Part shown: one piece after another, positions 53,724 to 63,605 of the stretch | Layout of the letters: each line of letters opens with the position of its first letter | Position numbering within the stretch: the stretch's first letter is position 1 | Origin: Candidatus Altimarinota bacterium | Lineage (GTDB): Bacteria; Patescibacteriota; Gracilibacteria; BD1-5; UBA6164 | Length of the DNA stretch: 64,000 nt | NCBI GenBank assembly: GCA_028691535.1 | Contig: JAQUZB010000007.1 | Span: 1-64,000 of the forward strand | Direction of reading: 5' to 3' | The notes under the pieces: generated by a model | What the model was told of the DNA's origin: nothing | The model's database searches: none | What the model saw: only the letters and a program-made list of their open reading frames with translations | Made by a program: the position numbers and the translations under genes

Positions 53724-54035
53724 ATGACATTAGTAATAAATGCACAAAATTTTGATGAAACTATAAAAAGTTGAGTTACTTTAGTTGATTTTTGGGCTGA
53801 ATGGTGTGGACCTTGCCAAATGATGTTACCAATATTAGATGGTTTTTCATCTGCAATGGAAGGTAAAATGAAAGTAGCAAAAGTAAATGTAGACGAATCT
53901 CCAGAAGTTGCTTGAAAATTTAGAGTTATGTCTATACCTACTTTAATTGTTTTTAAAGATTGAGTTCCAGTTGAAACTATGGTTTGAGTACAACAACAAT
54001 CAAAACTTGAAGAAGTTTGTAGTAAATATTTATAA
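53724..54035 (+). CDS. trxA: Thioredoxin
   Basis: 103 residues. Active site [11 protein letters not shown] (Cys-Gly-Pro-Cys), cis-Pro in [20 protein letters not shown], and the standard [17 protein letters not shown] strand. General disulfide reductase. Promoter and a Fur-family-like palindrome lie just upstream, so redox- or iron-controlled expression is likely. Followed by a perfect terminator. Confidence 0.97.
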
Positions 54036-54036
54036 T

Positions 54037-54067
54037 AAAAAAGCTTAGATTTATCTAAGCTTTTTAT
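54037..54067. terminator. Bidirectional terminator trxA / pilC
   Basis: Stem AAAAAGCTTAGAT/ATCTAAGCTTTTT with TT loop, between convergent genes. Confidence 0.93.
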
Positions 54068-55194
54068 ATTACATTTACCATATTGAAAAATGGTAACATT
54101 ATAGCCATAATCAGTGTTCAAATTATTCATCAAACTATAACTATTACTAGTGGTTCAATCGCGGTTTGAATATTTTTTACTATTGAATCTATTTCTTTAT
54201 TCATTTTTAAACTTATCTTTATAAGTAAGTTTGCCATATTTCAAGTTTCTTCTCATATCTTTATTACACTTGCTAATTCAATTGGAAATAAGAAGTTTTC
54301 TTTTCAACTTTGGATTTCATTTATTCACATAAGTGTGCTTAATTCTATTCATTTACTTACTCTAGAACTTATTTCTTTCAAGTCTCTTTCATAATAATCA
54401 TTATCTAATGCTCTAGAACTTATTTCTAAAGAGTTATTTATTATTACTCAATTTTTAAGTAAAATTCAAAGGCTTGAAGTAAAAAGTGCTAATATTTTTT
54501 TCTTAATTAATGGTCAAAAAATAGGAACTCTAATAATCATATAATCCCAATATATCTTTGTTTTTTTATGACTTTTAAATATTGATATTCAAATAATAAA
54601 TAAGATTATAAAAAATATAATATATATAATATTTTCTTGAATAAATTTAGAAGTCTTTATTACATTTTGTGTTAAACTAGGTAAATTTACCTTTGAATCA
54701 GAGTACATTTTTTCAATCTTTGGAATTACAAAAATCATAAATACTCATATCATAACAATTGATAGAGAAACTATTACCATAGGATAAATAAGTGCTCATA
54801 TTATCTTACTTTTTAATTCTCTTGTTTTTTCTTCTTTAATTTTTATTGTTTCGATAGAATCTCAAAGTTTTCAAGTAACTTCTCACATTTCTATTATTGA
54901 TAGATCAAATATATTAAATATATGTGGAAATTTTTCAAAAGCATTTTTTAGATTATTTCATGTATTTAAACTTTCTATAATTGAGTTTAATAATTTTTTC
55001 ATATTTTTATTTCTAGTTTGATACATAATTATTTTCAAACTATTTATAAGAGGAATTCATGATTGAAGTAGACTTGATAATTGCTCCAAAAGATTTATCT
55101 TATCTTTTGAGCTTATTTTTATTTTTGAACTTCTATTATTTAATATTTTTTCAAAAAATAGCTTAATATTTTCTAAATTTAAATTTTTAATCAT
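54064..55194 (-). CDS. pilC: Type II/IV secretion inner-membrane protein PilC/GspF
   Basis: 376 residues. Two GspF domains: the first with LEQLSSLLQSGIPLINSLKI, IEMGEVTGKLGDSIETIKI and KLKSKIIGALIYPMVI-like KSKIIGALIYPMVIV; the second with ALFTSSLGILLKNGVIINNS, LASVIKIGEETGNMANLLI and IEPLVIVIVGGIIGTLIMAI. Three hydrophobic hairpin regions. PilC is the platform protein of type IV pili, which works with PilD (8.3 kb) and pilins (35.8 kb). No PilB/PilT ATPase is adjacent. Confidence 0.94.
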
Positions 55195-55231
55195 ATTTTT
55201 TTAGATTAGTATCTTTATTTTATCATTTATC

Positions 55232-55258
55232 TTGAATTATTTCAAATAAACATATAAT
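55232..55258 (+). promoter_or_regulatory. Possible promoter of hsp20
   Basis: TTGAAT (55232-55237) and TATAAT (55253-55258) with a 15-base spacer, 31 bases before the ATG. No CIRCE element seen. Confidence 0.45.
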
Positions 55259-55288
55259 AATAACGATTATATTACTAAAAAAGAAAAT

Positions 55289-55714
55289 ATGTTTAAATTT
55301 TTTGGTGTAAGTAAAGAAGAAGAATTTGATGAAATTTTTGAAGAAGAAGATGAAGTTGAAAATACTAAATTAGAAAAAGAAGAAATATGACAAATTGCAG
55401 TTGATATCTTGGAAACTAAATTTGAAATTATATTATTGGCACCTGTTGCTGGTATCAGTTTAGATGAAATAGATATTTCTTTTCATAACAATATTTTAAC
55501 TATAAGTTGAGAGAGATTTAGACCTGAAATTTATGCTAAAGATATAACAGTAAGAAATAGCGAATGTTATTGGTGAGAATTTTCAAGAAATATAATATTA
55601 CCTGAAAACCTAGATTTTGATAGTATAAAAGCTACATTGGATAATAATTTACTTATTATTACAGTTCCAAAACTTAAGTTTTCAAGCCAAAGTATAAGAA
55701 TAGAAAAAATTTAA
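55289..55714 (+). CDS. Hsp20/alpha-crystallin small heat shock protein
   Basis: 141 residues. Acidic N-terminal arm (EEEFDEIFEEEDEVENTKLE), then an alpha-crystallin domain with VAGISLDEIDISFHNNILTI, SGERFRPEIY, YWGEFSRNIILPENLDFDSI and KATLDNNLLIITVPK (A-x-x-x-n-GVL variant). A short C-terminal tail carries IRIEKI, an I-x-I element. ATP-independent holdase. Heads a possible plus-strand unit with the next two genes (17- and 2-base gaps). Confidence 0.95.
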
Positions 55715-55731
55715 TATTAATTTTAAAATCC

Positions 55732-55962
55732 GTGTTTTTTAAAAGAAAAAATGTAAGTGCTGGAGCAAAAAAAATAGATAAGGTTATTACCGGACTTATA
55801 ATTTGAACAGCAGTAGCTTCAATGATTTGATTGTCAAAAACAAATAAATGAAAAGAAGTAACAGAAAATATAAAAAAAGAATCAGTTTGAGCATTTAAAA
55901 AATGATATAGTATTTTTTGAAAATGACTTGTATGAATAATAAAATTTTTTAATAAGAAATAA
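55732..55962 (+). CDS. Small membrane protein, YtxH-like
   Basis: 76 residues. Basic N-terminus, then the glycine-zipper membrane helix KVITGLIIGTAVASMIGL, and a hydrophilic KTNKGKEVTENIKKESVGAF helix. This is the layout of YtxH-type general stress proteins, and the gene follows hsp20. GTG start chosen; no ATG available in frame. The resemblance is of pattern only. Confidence 0.65.
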
Positions 55963-55964
55963 TA

Positions 55965-56726
55965 ATGAAAAAAATATTATTAACATTATTTTTGTTTTTT
56001 ATATTTCAATTTTCTATTGTAAATGCTTGAAGTGATACACCAAGTTGTGATAAACCAAATTTAAGTATAAAGAGTAAAATTGATATATGTAATGAAGCAG
56101 TTAAACCTTTTTTATCAAAGGAAGATTGAAGTATAATAAAATGATCATCTATTAGAAGTGTAGAGGATTTTGTTTGTTTACAAGATGTTCCAGAAGCAAG
56201 AGTTTTTCAAATAATTTTAGATACAGATTTTACTGAAATAGATTGTGAAATGGAACAATATTTTCAAAGTTTAACAAATTCTAAAAATCTTTATTTCTGA
56301 AAAGATGCTAAATTTAGTTATTTTGATTGAATAAATCATATATGGGAAAAATCAAAATATTTTGAAGATTTATATTCTAATTCATGTGTTGAAGTTTCTT
56401 CTAAAGCAGCAAAATATATTGAAAATTGAGCTTATACTTTAGATGAAGAAAAACCATCAGTTTCTATTTCTGAAGCTAAAGAATATCTAGATTGAAGTTG
56501 ATGAGATTGTCAAAATTTAATAAAATTAAAAATAAGTATTTTTAATAATGTAGCATTTAATGTTTTACAATTAAACAAAACTCAAGTTTCAAATGATCAA
56601 AAGAAATTATATGATCAAGAACAAAGAACTAAGTATAATAAAGTTTTAGATTTAATGATGATAAATCTATGATATATAGAAAGAATTTGGATGAAATGGC
56701 CAAGTAAAATAAAAAATGCATTATAA
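55965..56726 (+). CDS. Secreted Cys-containing protein, unknown
   Basis: 253 residues. Signal peptide KKILLTLFLFFIFQFSIVNA with cleavage after VNA. The mature part has six cysteines (DTPSCDKPN, DICNEA, FVCLQD, IDCEM, NSCVEV, GDCQN), probably three disulfides, and is mainly helical. Family not recognised. Starts two bases after the stop of the YtxH-like gene. Secretion together with disulfides implies an oxidative folding system outside the window. Confidence 0.8.
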
Positions 56727-56758
56727 AAAAAGAAGAAATTTTATTTCTTCTTTTCTTT
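56727..56758. terminator. Bidirectional terminator
   Basis: Stem AAAAGAAGAAAT/ATTTCTTCTTTT with TTT loop between convergent genes; it includes the stop and last codons of the minus-strand gene. Confidence 0.88.
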
Positions 56759-58225
56759 TTGATGTTCTCAACAATAAGGACATATTTTCATTTTTTTATT
56801 AATTCTTTTTTTACAATGATGACATTTTTTCTTTGTTTTTCTTCTCCAAATAATAAAGAAAAACCAAAATAATCATAGACTAAATATTAATCATATTATA
56901 AAATATGGATTAATTCAAACGCTTTTTACTATATAATCAACACTAAATTCTTTTGCAGAGTTGAATTTTATTTCCTCTCATTTATAATTTTCATATGCTA
57001 ATTCAATCAGAGCTTTAATTTTCTTTTGTTCAATTGTTTCATTTATTCTTTCCCAAGGATAAATGAAAGTTTTATCTTCTATATTTTTCTTTGAATAATA
57101 ATCAGAAGGTGACCAGTATTTTATGATTTTTTTTCAATTTTCATCATATGCTTCATATGGGAATCATTTCCATTCTGATTGAAATATTCTTTGAGTATTT
57201 GGTAATATATTTCAACCATTATCATTTATAGGTATATAGTCTACTATCTTTTCTCATATTATAGCACCATCTTCATTTTCTATTATCTCTTTTCAAACTC
57301 ATTTAATTTGATTTCAATCTTCATCTATTAATGTTATTTTTCAAGTAGGTTTTATATGAGTATTTCAATCGTTGTTAAATGGTATTCAAAAATCAATTAC
57401 AAAATCTTCATTTGTTGTTCAAGAATTACTATTTTGATTGTCACTTAAATTTCAAGAGATATCATTTGTTGTTCAAGAATTGCTATTTCAATCATTGTTT
57501 CAATTTCACAAATTATCATTTGTTGTTCAAGAATCTGTATTTCAATTATTGTTTCAAGTTATACTATCAATTATATTTCATAATCAAAAGTCATCTATAC
57601 ATTTTCAATCTATTCTACTTTTTGTTAAGTCTCAAAATGGACAACTATCTAAAACTAGAGCTCATCATGCGTATCAAGTAGTAGGTCAAACATTAATAGT
57701 AGTATCTCAAGGAGTTCAATTATCTATTATTTCTCATTCAACTGTTACTAAGATTAGTACTCAATAATCTACATTTATCTTAATTTGTCATCATGCTCAT
57801 GAATTTTCTTCTCAATTATTTTTGAAAAATACTGCTCAATAATGTCATCCAGGAGTAGCATTTGTTGGTATATTTATTGAAAATTCAATATCTTTTTCTT
57901 CTAGAGGTCAAATATTAAAATTTTCAGTATTTATATTTATCCAACTTGCTAATTCTTGATCTGGATTTACTAGTTCACTTTTTCTTACAAATGTTGGATT
58001 ACCAGTAGAATCATTTGAAATAAAATCAGATTTTCAAGTATGAATAATTAAAGTATCAGTACTTTTATTTATAAGTTTTGCTGTTTTAATTACAGTTGAT
58101 CCTGGTTGAGCAACAATTTCATATTTTATAGGTGAGACAACTAAATCTATATTTCCAGCATATATTCTATTATTTAGTCATAATAATATAAATAAAACTA
58201 ATGCAATACTTAAGTATTTTTTCAT
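56741..58225 (-). CDS. DUF916-like (WxL-interacting-like) surface protein with C-terminal membrane helix and cytoplasmic zinc ribbon
   Basis: 494 residues. Signal peptide KKYLSIALVLFILLGLNNRI-YAG. Residues ~25-150 are an Ig-like domain of DUF916 type: DLVVSPIKYEIVAQPGSTVI, NKSTDTLIIHTG, PLEEKDIEFSINIPTNATPG, GHYGAVFF. Residues ~225-285 are a low-complexity linker with three 18-residue repeats built on SGTTND. Residues ~430-450 are a membrane helix (NPYFIIGLIFSLGLFWFFFI). RRKTKKK stops transfer. The last 30 residues form a zinc ribbon CHHCKKRI...CPYCGEHQ inside the cell. In Firmicutes DUF916 proteins bind WxL proteins at the wall. A WxL-like gene lies 100 bases upstream on the same strand, which supports the pairing. 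Confidence 0.82.
57408..57534 (-). repeat. 54-base coding repeat (three copies) in the surface protein
   Basis: TCATTTGTTGTTCAAGAA starts at 57408, 57462 and 57516, exactly 54 bases apart (18 codons). It encodes the SGTTN linker units, with no spacers that would fit a CRISPR. Confidence 0.92.
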
Positions 58226-58282
58226 AATAATTTTTTTTTAATTTTAATTCATCTTATTTTATTAAAAAAAAAATTAAAATCA

Positions 58283-58312
58283 AAAAAAAGACAATTTTAA
58301 TTGTCTTTTTTA
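58283..58312 (-). terminator. Terminator of the WxL-like gene
   Basis: Stem AAAAAGACAATT/AATTGTCTTTTT with TT loop just downstream of the WxL-like stop codon on the minus strand. Confidence 0.85.
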
Positions 58313-58324
58313 ATTTAGTTTTTA

Positions 58325-58951
58325 TTAAAATTTACCAGTTACAGTAAATGTAATTGTATCTTCATAATCACCAGCTTGTGTTTGTGCATCTGATGTAGCA
58401 GCAACTTTAAAAGTTAAATCTTGAACTGTAGTATCAAGTTTTTCTGGTTTATTTGTAGTATATATAACATGTTCAGTTGAATTGTTATTTACCTCAGTAG
58501 CAGTTAAATTACCTGATGTATTTGTAAAACCAACAACTGTTGAATCAATTGCATTTGCAGTTGATGCAAATGTATATGATTCAGCAACACCATCAGTAGT
58601 TAATGTATTCATTTGAACAGCATTGTTAGAAGTATTTGTTAATCATCCACTTCCAGATCTAGCTGTAATATTTACACCATCTTTAGCGTTTGTACCAACT
58701 TCAATATCAATTGTACCACTTGCAGTAACACCTGCAGTTAATGTACCTAAATTAACTTCTGAAGCAGAAATTGTCATATTTAAACTAGGTAATACTTTTG
58801 CTTTAACTTTAATTCCAGAAACAGAACCAGTTGCAAAACCTGGGAATGCATCATCCCAAATAACAGAAGAATTAAATGCACCTGTACCAGCAACACTACC
58901 TGTACCAATATTAGTAGCGGCAAATGTTGTACCTAATGTAGTTGCAACCAT
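58325..58951 (-). CDS. WxL-like secreted surface protein (reading frame interrupted at its signal peptide)
   Basis: 208 residues from ATG58951. The sequence is all-beta, Thr/Ala/Gly rich and almost free of charge: SLNMTISASEVNLGTLTAGV, then TASGTIDIEVGTNAKDGVNI and a C-terminal QAGDYEDTITFTVTGKF, the repeat-ending pattern of WxL-domain and spore-coat-U-like proteins. In the frame upstream of ATG58951 the codons read KNIALVSIAG, clearly a signal-peptide core, but a TAA (58982-58984) cuts it off. The real start is probably ATG59000 in another frame (see next entry). G+C is markedly higher than in neighbours, and codon choice (GTA, ACA, GCA) suggests high expression. Pairs with the DUF916-like gene downstream. 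Confidence 0.8.
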
Positions 58952-59000
58952 ACCTGCAATAGAAACTAAAGCTATATTTTTTTATTTTTGTTTTTAACAT
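58952..59000 (-). other. Frame-shifted signal-peptide start at an A7 tract
   Basis: ATG at 59000 has a good AAGG seven bases upstream and reads MLKTKIKK. After the A7 run (T7 at 58977-58983 on the plus strand) it must slip by one base to join NIALVSIAG-MVATTLGTTFA, together a perfect signal peptide. One extra A restores the frame. Confidence 0.7.
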
Positions 59001-59291
59001 AATAACCTTATGATAATAAAATAATATAAATTTTTTGCTAGCAAGGGGAAAAGATTATTTTGTTCTTTTACCTTAGCACTGATATAATAACATACTTTTA
59101 AATTGTTTGTCAAAAATTTTAATATTGTTTTAATAATTATTTAATATTTAAAAATATTTTCTTTTATAAATATAGCTATTTCAAGCCAAAAAAAAGACAT
59201 TATTTTATATTTATTAACAATTATAAAAATTATTGAATTTTTTGGTTTTTTAGATAAAATTAGGTCTCGTATAATTATTTAATACAAAATA
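59001..59291. other. 291-base gene-free leader between WxL-like gene and rsmA
   Basis: Contains the GC-richer AGCAAGGGGAAAAGATT patch near 59041 and an AT-rich rest. I see no coding sequence, and no clear hairpin. It must hold the promoters of the WxL-like gene (minus) and rsmA (plus). The length suggests a long 5' leader for the former. Confidence 0.45.
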
Positions 59292-60107
59292 ATGACATTA
59301 GAAATACTAAAAAAGTATAATATTAAGGCTAAAAAATCTTTGTGACAAAATTTTTTAGTAAATGAAAATATAGTAAATGAAATTTCAGAAGTTATAGAAG
59401 TAACTTGAAAAAACATAATTGAAGTTTGACCAGGTTATTGAGCACTTACTGAAAAACTTATAAATAAAAAACCTAAAAGCTTAAATTTAGTTGAGCTTGA
59501 TAGGGAAATGATTAATATATTAAATAGAAGAATTGATAATTGAGATTTTACCTTAGATTGAGTTTATTTTAAAATAAATAATATTGATGTATTAAAATAT
59601 ATTCCTGAAAATAAAGATTATAGTGTTATAGCAAATATTCCTTATTATATTACAAGCCCTATTTTGAGACATTTTTTGTATGATGTTGAAAATAAGCCTG
59701 AATCTATGGTTATACTTATGCAAAAAGATGTTTGAGATAAAATTCTTTGAAAATGAAAAGAGAAAACTTCTGTTTTATCACTTTTTGTTGCTAAAAAATG
59801 CAATATAAAAGATGTTCTATTTGTGTGAAAAGAGAACTTTATTCCAGCACCAAAGGTAGAATCAAGTGTTTTACTTTTTGAAACTCATAATCTATACAAT
59901 CATATAAATGATAAAGAATTTATGGATTTCATAAAAAAATGATTTAGTGAACCTAGAAAAAAATTATCTAAAAATTTACTTAAGTATTGATATGATAAAG
60001 ACTTAATTATACAAGTTTTTTCTAAATACTCTATATGAGATAATACTAGATGAGAAGATATAAATATAGCAACTTGGTGCAATCTGTTCTTAGAATTTAA
60101 CAAATAA
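59292..60107 (+). CDS. rsmA: 16S rRNA dimethyladenosine transferase RsmA (KsgA)
   Basis: 271 residues. Dimethylates A1518 and A1519 of 16S rRNA. N-terminal KAKKSLGQNFLVNENIVNEI, SAM motif IIEVGPGYGALTEKLI (mostly TGA glycines), LVELDREMI, YSVIANIPYYITSPILRHFL (catalytic NIPY) and FIPAPKVESSVLLF, followed by the helical C-terminal domain. Full length. The pattern is unambiguous. Confidence 0.97.
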
Positions 60108-60230
60108 TTAACTAGAAAAACTTGATGAATATACATTTTTTTTTATAATCGTGTTTCCAGAAAAAGTTGAACTATAAAAGTTGCTTACTATTTAGTAAAT
60201 AATTTTTTATTTATAAATTAATAAAAAAAC

Positions 60231-61577
60231 ATGCATACAAAAGCTATAGTCCATATAATGACTAAGTCTAGGATGAAGAGTGAAGTGTTTACATCCGATA
60301 TTGATGCTATAGAAGAAGTGTCTGAAAAATATTGAATTAAAAATGTAATTTTTTATAAATGAGAGAAAATAGAATATGCTGATTTAATAAATAAATTAAA
60401 AAAATTAGGTATATTTCTATATAATTATTCTAATAAAGAAGATTTAAAAGAAAAAGCTATAGAGTTTTCTAAAGATTATGAAATTATTTTTGTTAATACT
60501 GCTATAGAATTATTAATAAATACTGTAAATGAAGTAAGATCAGCATTATGACATAGTGTTTCAGATAATCCAAATATTTTTAGAAATAAATTTTTACAAA
60601 GAGATCTTTTACAAAAACATAATCCAGATTTAGGGGTTAAATTTGTTAAATGAACTGTTGATGATTTTAAATTGGAAGAATTAGAGCAATATGTAGGATA
60701 TCCATTTATTATAAAGCCAATAGATTGAGTTCAAAGTTCTTGAGTTGCAAAAATAAAAAATAAAAAAGATTTTTTAGATTATGTTGGTCATTATAAAGAA
60801 TTTCATGATAGGTTAGAAGCTAGATGAATAAATAATAAAGAGCTAATTGTTGAAGAATATATTGATTGAACACTTTATTCAATTGATTATTATATTGATA
60901 ATGATTGAAAAACTTTTTTATCAAAACCTGTAAAAGTTAGACTTTGAGTTGATGTAAATGTAAATGATTATTGTAATATTGCTAGAATTTCATCTGAAAA
61001 AACAGAATGAGAATTTAAATGAAAAAGACTTAAGACATTTGTAAATTCAAATGTAACTGCAACTTGAATTAAAAATACTTTTGTTCATCATGAGTTTAAA
61101 ATAAATAGTAAGGGAGAATTAAAAACTATTGAACTAAATGGTAGGTTAGGATGAGGTAGATTAGAACTTATGAATAGAGCATATGGTATAAATATGTATG
61201 AACTTATTTGTAATCCGGAAATTAAAATATCAAAACTAAAAGAAAACAATATAGTTGTAAATATTTATGCAACTAAAAGATGAATGCTTAGAGAATTTAA
61301 TCATAAATTATTAGAAAAAATAAGAACTAAAAAATCAGTTTATTGAATTGATCTTGAAGAGTGTTATGTTTGAAAAGAAATTTGATTAACAAAAGATTGA
61401 TTTATAAAAATTTGAAATATTAAGTTAGCAAATAAAAACTATGAAGAATTAGCTTCTGATTTTAAATATATAAAAAAACATTATTGAGATTTATTGATAA
61501 TTGATGAATTTGACGAAAATAAAAAAATAAAAAAGAAAAATATTTTCAAAATTTTTAGAGAGTATTTAAATAGATAA
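60231..61577 (+). CDS. ATP-grasp family carboxylate-amine/thiol ligase-like protein
   Basis: 448 residues. N-terminal Rossmann-like region with IIFVNTAIELLINTVNEVRS. The ATP-grasp core has KFLQRDLLQKHNPDLGVKFV, YPFIIKPIDGVQSSGVAKIK (lysine-rich P-loop-like), LIVEEYIDGTLYSIDYYID and the metal-binding IELNGRLGGGRLELMNRAYG. A C-terminal domain of about 80 residues follows, with NIVVNIYATKRGMLREFNHK resembling the biotin-carboxylase-C-like end of L-amino acid ligases. Substrate unknown; amide or peptide bond formation with ATP is expected. Own transcription unit, ending at a strong terminator. Confidence 0.88.
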
Positions 61578-61601
61578 AAAACTCCCGCAGGGAGTTTTTT
61601 A
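61575..61601 (+). terminator. Rho-independent terminator
   Basis: Stem AAAAAACTCCC-GCA-GGGAGTTTTTT after the ATP-grasp gene. Confidence 0.92.
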
Positions 61602-61666
61602 AATTCTTTACTTTTTAACAATTATATATAAAATACGCCAAATTATTAACAATATTGTGAAAAACT

Positions 61667-63550
61667 ATGGAATTAAATAAGATTAGAAATTTTTGTATTA
61701 TTGCTCATATTGATCATGGTAAATCTACACTTGCTGATAGGTTGCTTGAAATAACTTGAACAATAGATAAAAGAGATATGAAAAATGGGCAAATGCTTGA
61801 TACGATGGAACTAGAACAAGAAAGAGGTATTACTATAAAACTTACACCAGTTCGTATGAATTGGAAAGGTTATCAAATGAATATAATTGATACTCCTGGA
61901 CATGTTGATTTTCAGTATGAAGTTTCTAGAAGTTTGGCATCTGTTGAAGGTGCTCTTTTAATCGTTGATGCAACTCAATGAATTGAAGCTCAAACTCTGA
62001 GCAATGTTTATATGGCAATAGAAAATAATCTAGATATTATCCCAGTTATAAACAAGATAGATCTACCAGCAGCTGATTTTGATAAAGTTGCTGACGAAAT
62101 CATAAATTTACTTGGTTGTGATAAATCTGAAATCATATGAGTTTCAGCTAAAACATGAGAAAATGTAGAAACTATCTTGGATGAAGTAATAAAAAGAGTT
62201 TCTTCTCCAAAAGTTTATTCTGATAAAAATCCAGATAATGATGAATTAAAGGCTCTCGTTTTTGATTCTCAATATGATGCATACAGATGAGTAGTTTCAT
62301 ATGTAAAAGTATTTCAAGGTGAAATTAAAAAAGGTGATACTTGTCATTTTTTAAACACAAATAAAAAAATAGAAGCACTTGATGTAGGGTATTTTTCTCC
62401 TGGTTATACAAGTGATAAAAAGATAGAATTAGGTACTATTTGATATGTAGTTACTTGATTAAAAACTATAAGAGATGCAAAAGTAGGTGATACTATGTGG
62501 AAGCCAGAAATGGTCGAATGACCAAAAGAAAAGCCAGAAAATGCAACTCCTATAGAATGATTCTGATTAGTTAAACCTTTTATATATGCAGGTATATTTG
62601 CTATGGATAGTAGCGAATATCCATTGTTAAAAGATGCTATGGAAAAATTAGTTTTAAATGATTCTTCACTTTTTGTAGAAACAGATGTTTCTCCAGCTTT
62701 ATGACATGGTTATAGATGTGGATTTTTGTGATTATTACATTTAGAAATAGTAAAAGAAAGATTGCTTAGAGAATTTGGTATGGATGTTATAATGACAGCT
62801 CCACAAGTTACATATAGAGTAGTTTTACTTTGAGATAAAAGATCTGAATATTCTAGATTTTTACCAGAATATATAGATAATGAAAAATGACAAAAATGCA
62901 CTAGAATTTTAATCTCAAATCCAGAAGAACTTCCAAATAGAGAAAAATACTTATATATAGAAGAACCAATTGCAAAAGTTGAAATAATTACACCACTTGA
63001 ATATGTTTGAAATTTGATGCAATTAAGTCAAGAAAGAAGAGGTAATTTTAAAAATCAACAATTTATAGATAGTGATAGAGTAATGCTAACTTATGACCTA
63101 CCTATGAATGAATTAATTTGAGATTTTTACGATGAAATAAAATCACTTAGTTCAGGTTATGCATCACTTAATTATGAATTTCTTCGTTATAGTGAAGATG
63201 ATTTAGTTAAACTTGAAGTTGTAATTGCAGATGAAAAAGTAGATGCACTAGCATTTATTTGTCATAGAAAACAAGCTCGTTATTTATGATGAAAATTGTG
63301 TGCAAATCTAAAAGAATCCATACCAAAAGCACTTTTTACAATCAAAATACAAGCAGTTGTTTGATGAGATATAGTATGAAGAGAAGATATATCAGCAATG
63401 AGAAAAGATGTAACGGCAAAACTTTATGGTTGAGATATAACAAGAAAGAAAAAATTACTTGAAAAACAAAAACAAGGTAAGAAAAAAATGAGACAATTTT
63501 GAAAAGTAAGTTTACCAAGTGAAGTATTTGTTAATTTATTAAAAAAATAG
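61667..63550 (+). CDS. lepA: Elongation factor 4 (LepA)
   Basis: 627 residues. Membrane-associated ribosomal GTPase that acts in translation initiation/back-translocation. GTPase motifs [46 protein letters not shown] and VSAKTG. Domains II, III and V are typical. The LepA-specific C-terminal domain is recognised by [20 protein letters not shown], then [20 protein letters not shown] and a final [12 protein letters not shown]. This tail separates it from TypA and EF-G. Length slightly above the usual 600. Own promoter region and terminator. Confidence 0.97.
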
Positions 63551-63572
63551 TAGACATGTCTACTATTTTTTG
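63542..63572 (+). terminator. Rho-independent terminator after lepA
   Basis: Palindrome AAAATAGTAGACATGTCTAC and TATTTTT; the TAG stop of lepA is within the stem. Confidence 0.92.
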
Positions 63573-63605
63573 TATATTAAGAATAATTAGCAATTATATA
63601 TTTAT

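Noticed and set aside
57408-57534. Short direct repeats at 54-base spacing as a CRISPR array
   Set aside because: Three copies only; they encode an 18-residue SGTTN linker repeat inside a long reading frame.
61667-63550. TypA/BipA or EF-G
   Set aside because: The C-terminal [18 protein letters not shown] block and the final LPSEVF segment are specific for LepA (EF4).
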